Program-made: the position numbers and the translations under genes | The notes under the pieces: model-generated | Database searches by the model: none | What the model was told of the DNA's origin: nothing | The model's input: only the letters and a program-made list of their open reading frames with translations | In this document: one piece after another, positions 61,731-64,000 of the stretch | How positions within the stretch are numbered: position 1 is the first letter of the stretch | Layout: each line of letters opens with the position of its first letter | Origin: Cycas panzhihuaensis | Taxonomy: Eukaryota > Cycadophyta | DNA: 64,000 bases | NCBI GenBank assembly: GCA_023213395.1 | Contig: CM041465.1 | Location: forward strand, 65,107,741-65,171,740 | Reading direction: 5' to 3'

Positions 61731-61775
61731 CACTAAAAACTTTACAAACTCTTTGCAAAAAAAAAAAAAATATCT

Positions 61776-61786
61776 CTGATACCAAT
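61776..61786 (-). other. Copia primer-binding site
   Basis: TGGTATCAGAG on the minus strand, two bases inside the 5' LTR. This matches the 3' end of initiator-Met tRNA, the usual copia primer. Confidence 0.88.
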
Positions 61787-62429
61787 TGTTGAGAATACAA
61801 GGTCCCAAACCTTGAACCTCCACAAGATCTGAACTATTTTGCAACTAGTTACAGGAATCAAAACTAGAATTTAATATGCAAGTTCTAAACTTAGAGATAA
61901 TATAATAACATGAATATAAAAGCCAAACATCATATATGCAACTGATATAACATGGTAAAACCCTAGAAGTATGCTAGGAAAGCATCCACATTAGAAAGGT
62001 ATTAATCTTTATTTCTATAAAATGGAGAAAAAGTATATCTCAATAGTAGAGTACTCTCAGGAACAACAACTAGTCGTCGCCCTCATCATAGTACATTACA
62101 TTACATACAACATAATAAGAAAAGTCCTAAATCGGGCTACATGAGAGGGACATCCAAGGCATAAATCTCAACCGTAGAATCTAGGGTATTTGTATCAAAT
62201 GACCTTGATTCTTTGTACATTTTAATATGGTTTACAGGGCTAATTTTTAGGTTGGGGGCTATCGGCCCTGAACCCCCTCTTAGCGAGGGGTGTTCCACTC
62301 CCCCTGCACCCCCCATCTAAGGGGGGCTCCCGCTATCCTTGGAACCCCCCGAGAAAGATTAGGGGGAAAACCGCGCCGCTAACATGCTAAAATTTTAGCC
62401 TCAAACTATTGTTGTCACAATATCCAACA
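61787..62429 (-). repeat. Copia 5' LTR
   Basis: 643 bp, TGTTGAGAATAC...CCAACA. It keeps the C-rich/G-rich alternation at about 62270-62355 in spite of overall divergence from the other LTR. Confidence 0.9.
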
Positions 62430-62850
62430 CCCAAATTATATATTTAGAGGGGTGTGCAACCTTGGTGTCTTTAGACACTACCTACATTTAGAGATTTGCT
62501 ATGTGCTTACTCAAAGATGGATTGAATACAAAGGCTTATGTTTTTATTCTACAATGTTTTGACTATGTGATTATACTCTACTCTGTCTCCATCATTGTAT
62601 AATCCTTCATCTAGTATTAGAGCATAGATTACTGGCCTGTTAAAGTTTTATTAAGGAGCAAGAAGATCCATTAGCATTTGAAGCAGATCTACTCACAACA
62701 AGCCAATATTGGTTATATTTATCTTTTATAAAGTTTATTAGTAGCTTCTTGTATTATTTTTTATTAAAGATCTAATTATTCTTGATTTATATTTGTAAAA
62801 TAACACATATTTTCCATATCTATGTAGGAGCATAGCTACAATTAGTAAAT
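62430..62850. other. AT-rich DNA right of the copia element
   Basis: I see no gene, terminal repeat or recognisable element fragment. Confidence 0.5.
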
Positions 62851-62853
62851 ATT

Positions 62854-63245
62854 CAAGATCTCATTACTCTACAAAGTTTTATCAATAAGATCTACATATT
62901 TTATTAAATATTTAACTATTTCTAGTATATTTTATTTATTTATTTAATATTTTCTCTAAATCTATATAATATTTTCTCTAGATCTACATATTTTGTTAAA
63001 CATTTGACCATTTATGGTGTATTTTATCTATTTATTCAATATTTTCTCTAGATCTATGTAATATTTTCTCCATATCTGCATATTTATTTAAATATTTGAC
63101 TATTTCTAATGTAATTTATATATTTATTTAATATTTTCTCTAGATCTATGCAATATTTTCTCTAGATCTACATATTTTGTTAAAAATTTAACCATTATTT
63201 ATATATTTAGTTCATTGATTTAATATTTTTTCTTAGATCTATACA
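62854..63245. repeat. 92-bp tandem repeat, about four copies
   Basis: The marker AATATTTTCTCTA (or close variants) begins at 62946, 63038, 63130 and 63222, exactly 92 bp apart. Within each unit AATATTTTCTC.AGATCTA occurs twice, followed by ACATATTTTGTTAAA. An earlier partial unit starts near 62854. Confidence 0.85.
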
Positions 63246-63407
63246 ATATTTGGTGCATATTCAGCCTAACAAGTTTCCTAGAGAAGTTATACTACAGCTG
63301 ATCTGTCTACTGGAGGAACCTGTTTGAAGTTTTGACCATTGTGGAAGAAGATCTCATCCTCTAAAGTCATTCTTCTTCAAACCTATTATAGATACATTAC
63401 CAGGTTC

Positions 63408-63410
<3 letters not shown>

Positions 63411-63475
<65 letters not shown>
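63411..63475. repeat. AT microsatellite
   Basis: An uninterrupted (AT)n of about 65 bp. Confidence 0.95.
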
Positions 63476-63478
<3 letters not shown>

Positions 63479-63805
63479 TTTATTTATTTGATATATTCAT
63501 ATCAATATATTTGAAAAAAAAATTGGTTTCATTTGTGGCTTCGTTTCTTCATAATATACCTATTGTAAGAAGAACCAGTGAGTTAGGAGATCATTTGTAG
63601 CTTCATTTTTGCTCAAGATCTGTGTGATTGTTAAAGCTCCATCTCTACTCTTATCACTTTGATGTTTTAACGTGCATAAATTTTTTTATACATTATCTTT
63701 TTATAAATATTTTTTTCTAGAATATCTAATTCTGCATATTTTCTAAAATCTTAATTCTTAGATCTATGCCTTTGCAAGTTATTAAGAGGATATTATGATT
63801 CAATT

Positions 63806-63991
63806 TTATGATCTTCTTGACAACGCAAAGAGCTCCATTGCCTTAGCTTCATTTTGTGTAGTAACAAAAGTATTCCCATTTTTCCTTGGGTTGCTATGGC
63901 TAACTTCTCTTAGACCCTCGATTATTGCACTTGAATTTGTCATATTTTCTCTACCACAAAAGCTAACAGATCCTTCCTTCTGTGAGTCCAC
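63806..63991 (-). CDS. Unrecognised short coding exon at the window edge
   Basis: The minus-strand frame is open from the window edge region to a stop at the complement of 63806-63808 and carries SVSFCGRENMTNSSAIIEGL, REVSHSNPRKNGNTFVTTQN and EAKAMELFALSRRS. Its composition is balanced and polar, unlike the degenerate frames elsewhere, so it may be the last exon (or an internal exon) of a low-copy gene extending beyond the window. I do not recognise the family. Confidence 0.35.
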   Translation of the reverse strand: MDSQKEGSVSFCGRENMTNSSAIIEGLREVSHSNPRKNGNTFVTTQNEAKAMELFALSRRS

Positions 63992-64000
63992 CTTTGCTTG

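Larger units (their letters stand above)
57101..62429 (-). mobile_element. Ty1/copia retrotransposon with both LTRs (5.3 kb, decayed)
   Basis: LTRs at 57101-57739 and 61787-62429 begin TGTTrAGAATAC. The right one ends CCAACA and the left one CCAAGA, so that terminal CA is damaged. The PBS TGGTATCAGAG sits inside the right LTR and a polypurine tract (AAGGTGGAGAT on the minus strand) inside the left. Gag, protease, integrase, RT and RNase H follow in copia order. The flanks CCCCA (57096-57100) and CCCAA (62430-62434) look like a 5-bp target duplication with one mismatch. The LTRs differ at about 12% of positions by eye, so the insertion is old. Confidence 0.92.

Overview
The window looks like intergenic DNA from a large, transposon-rich plant genome. 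It is strongly AT-rich and holds no intact host gene that I can recognise. Almost all of it is made of retroelements of plant type: Ty3/gypsy of the Tat (Ogre/Grande-like) lineage, a plant L1-type LINE with a C-terminal RNase H, and Ty1/copia. In the coding remnants the excess nonsense codons are mostly TAG, as expected when CAG decays in CHG-methylated plant DNA. A gymnosperm or another giant-genome plant would fit, but the sequence does not fix the species.

Layout. (1) 1-2407 is AT-rich DNA with one copia-type primer-binding remnant. (2) 2408-17530 is Tat element A, minus strand. (3) 17531-19060 is the 3' end of a copia element, minus strand. (4) 19061-34109 is Tat element B, minus strand. 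(5) 34110-56930 is Tat element C, minus strand. C carries two nested insertions: a 6.2-kb LINE at 40371-46613 (plus strand, flanked by a perfect 20-bp target-site duplication) and a 5'-truncated second gypsy element at 50763-52366. (6) 57101-62429 is a copia element with both LTRs, minus strand. (7) 62430-64000 holds a 92-bp tandem repeat, an AT microsatellite and one undamaged-looking short reading frame at the window edge.

The Tat family. A, B and C are independent, heavily decayed copies of one roughly 15-kb family. Read on the minus strand, each has gag (Pro/Ser-rich N-terminus, capsid-like domain, zinc knuckle), protease, a long spacer, reverse transcriptase, RNase H, integrase, and then, downstream of integrase, a second RNase H. 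Beyond that, on the opposite (plus) strand, all three carry the same two-exon reading frame of about 1.75 kb, with a 101-103-bp GT-AG intron at the same place. Its first exon resembles the plant mobile domain. Between this frame and the 3' LTR edge lie arrays of short hairpin-forming motifs. The combination of a post-integrase RNase H, a spliced antisense gene and hairpin arrays, shared by three copies, is the best candidate for an under-described system here.

History. The LTR ends pair within elements: B-left resembles B-right, and C-left resembles C-right. B and C are therefore separate insertions. C starts inside B's 5' LTR, and the far side of both LTRs was later lost. The LINE is younger than C. 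Its ORF2 has six nonsense codons (all TAG) and no frameshift, whereas the gypsy copies are riddled with stops and indels.
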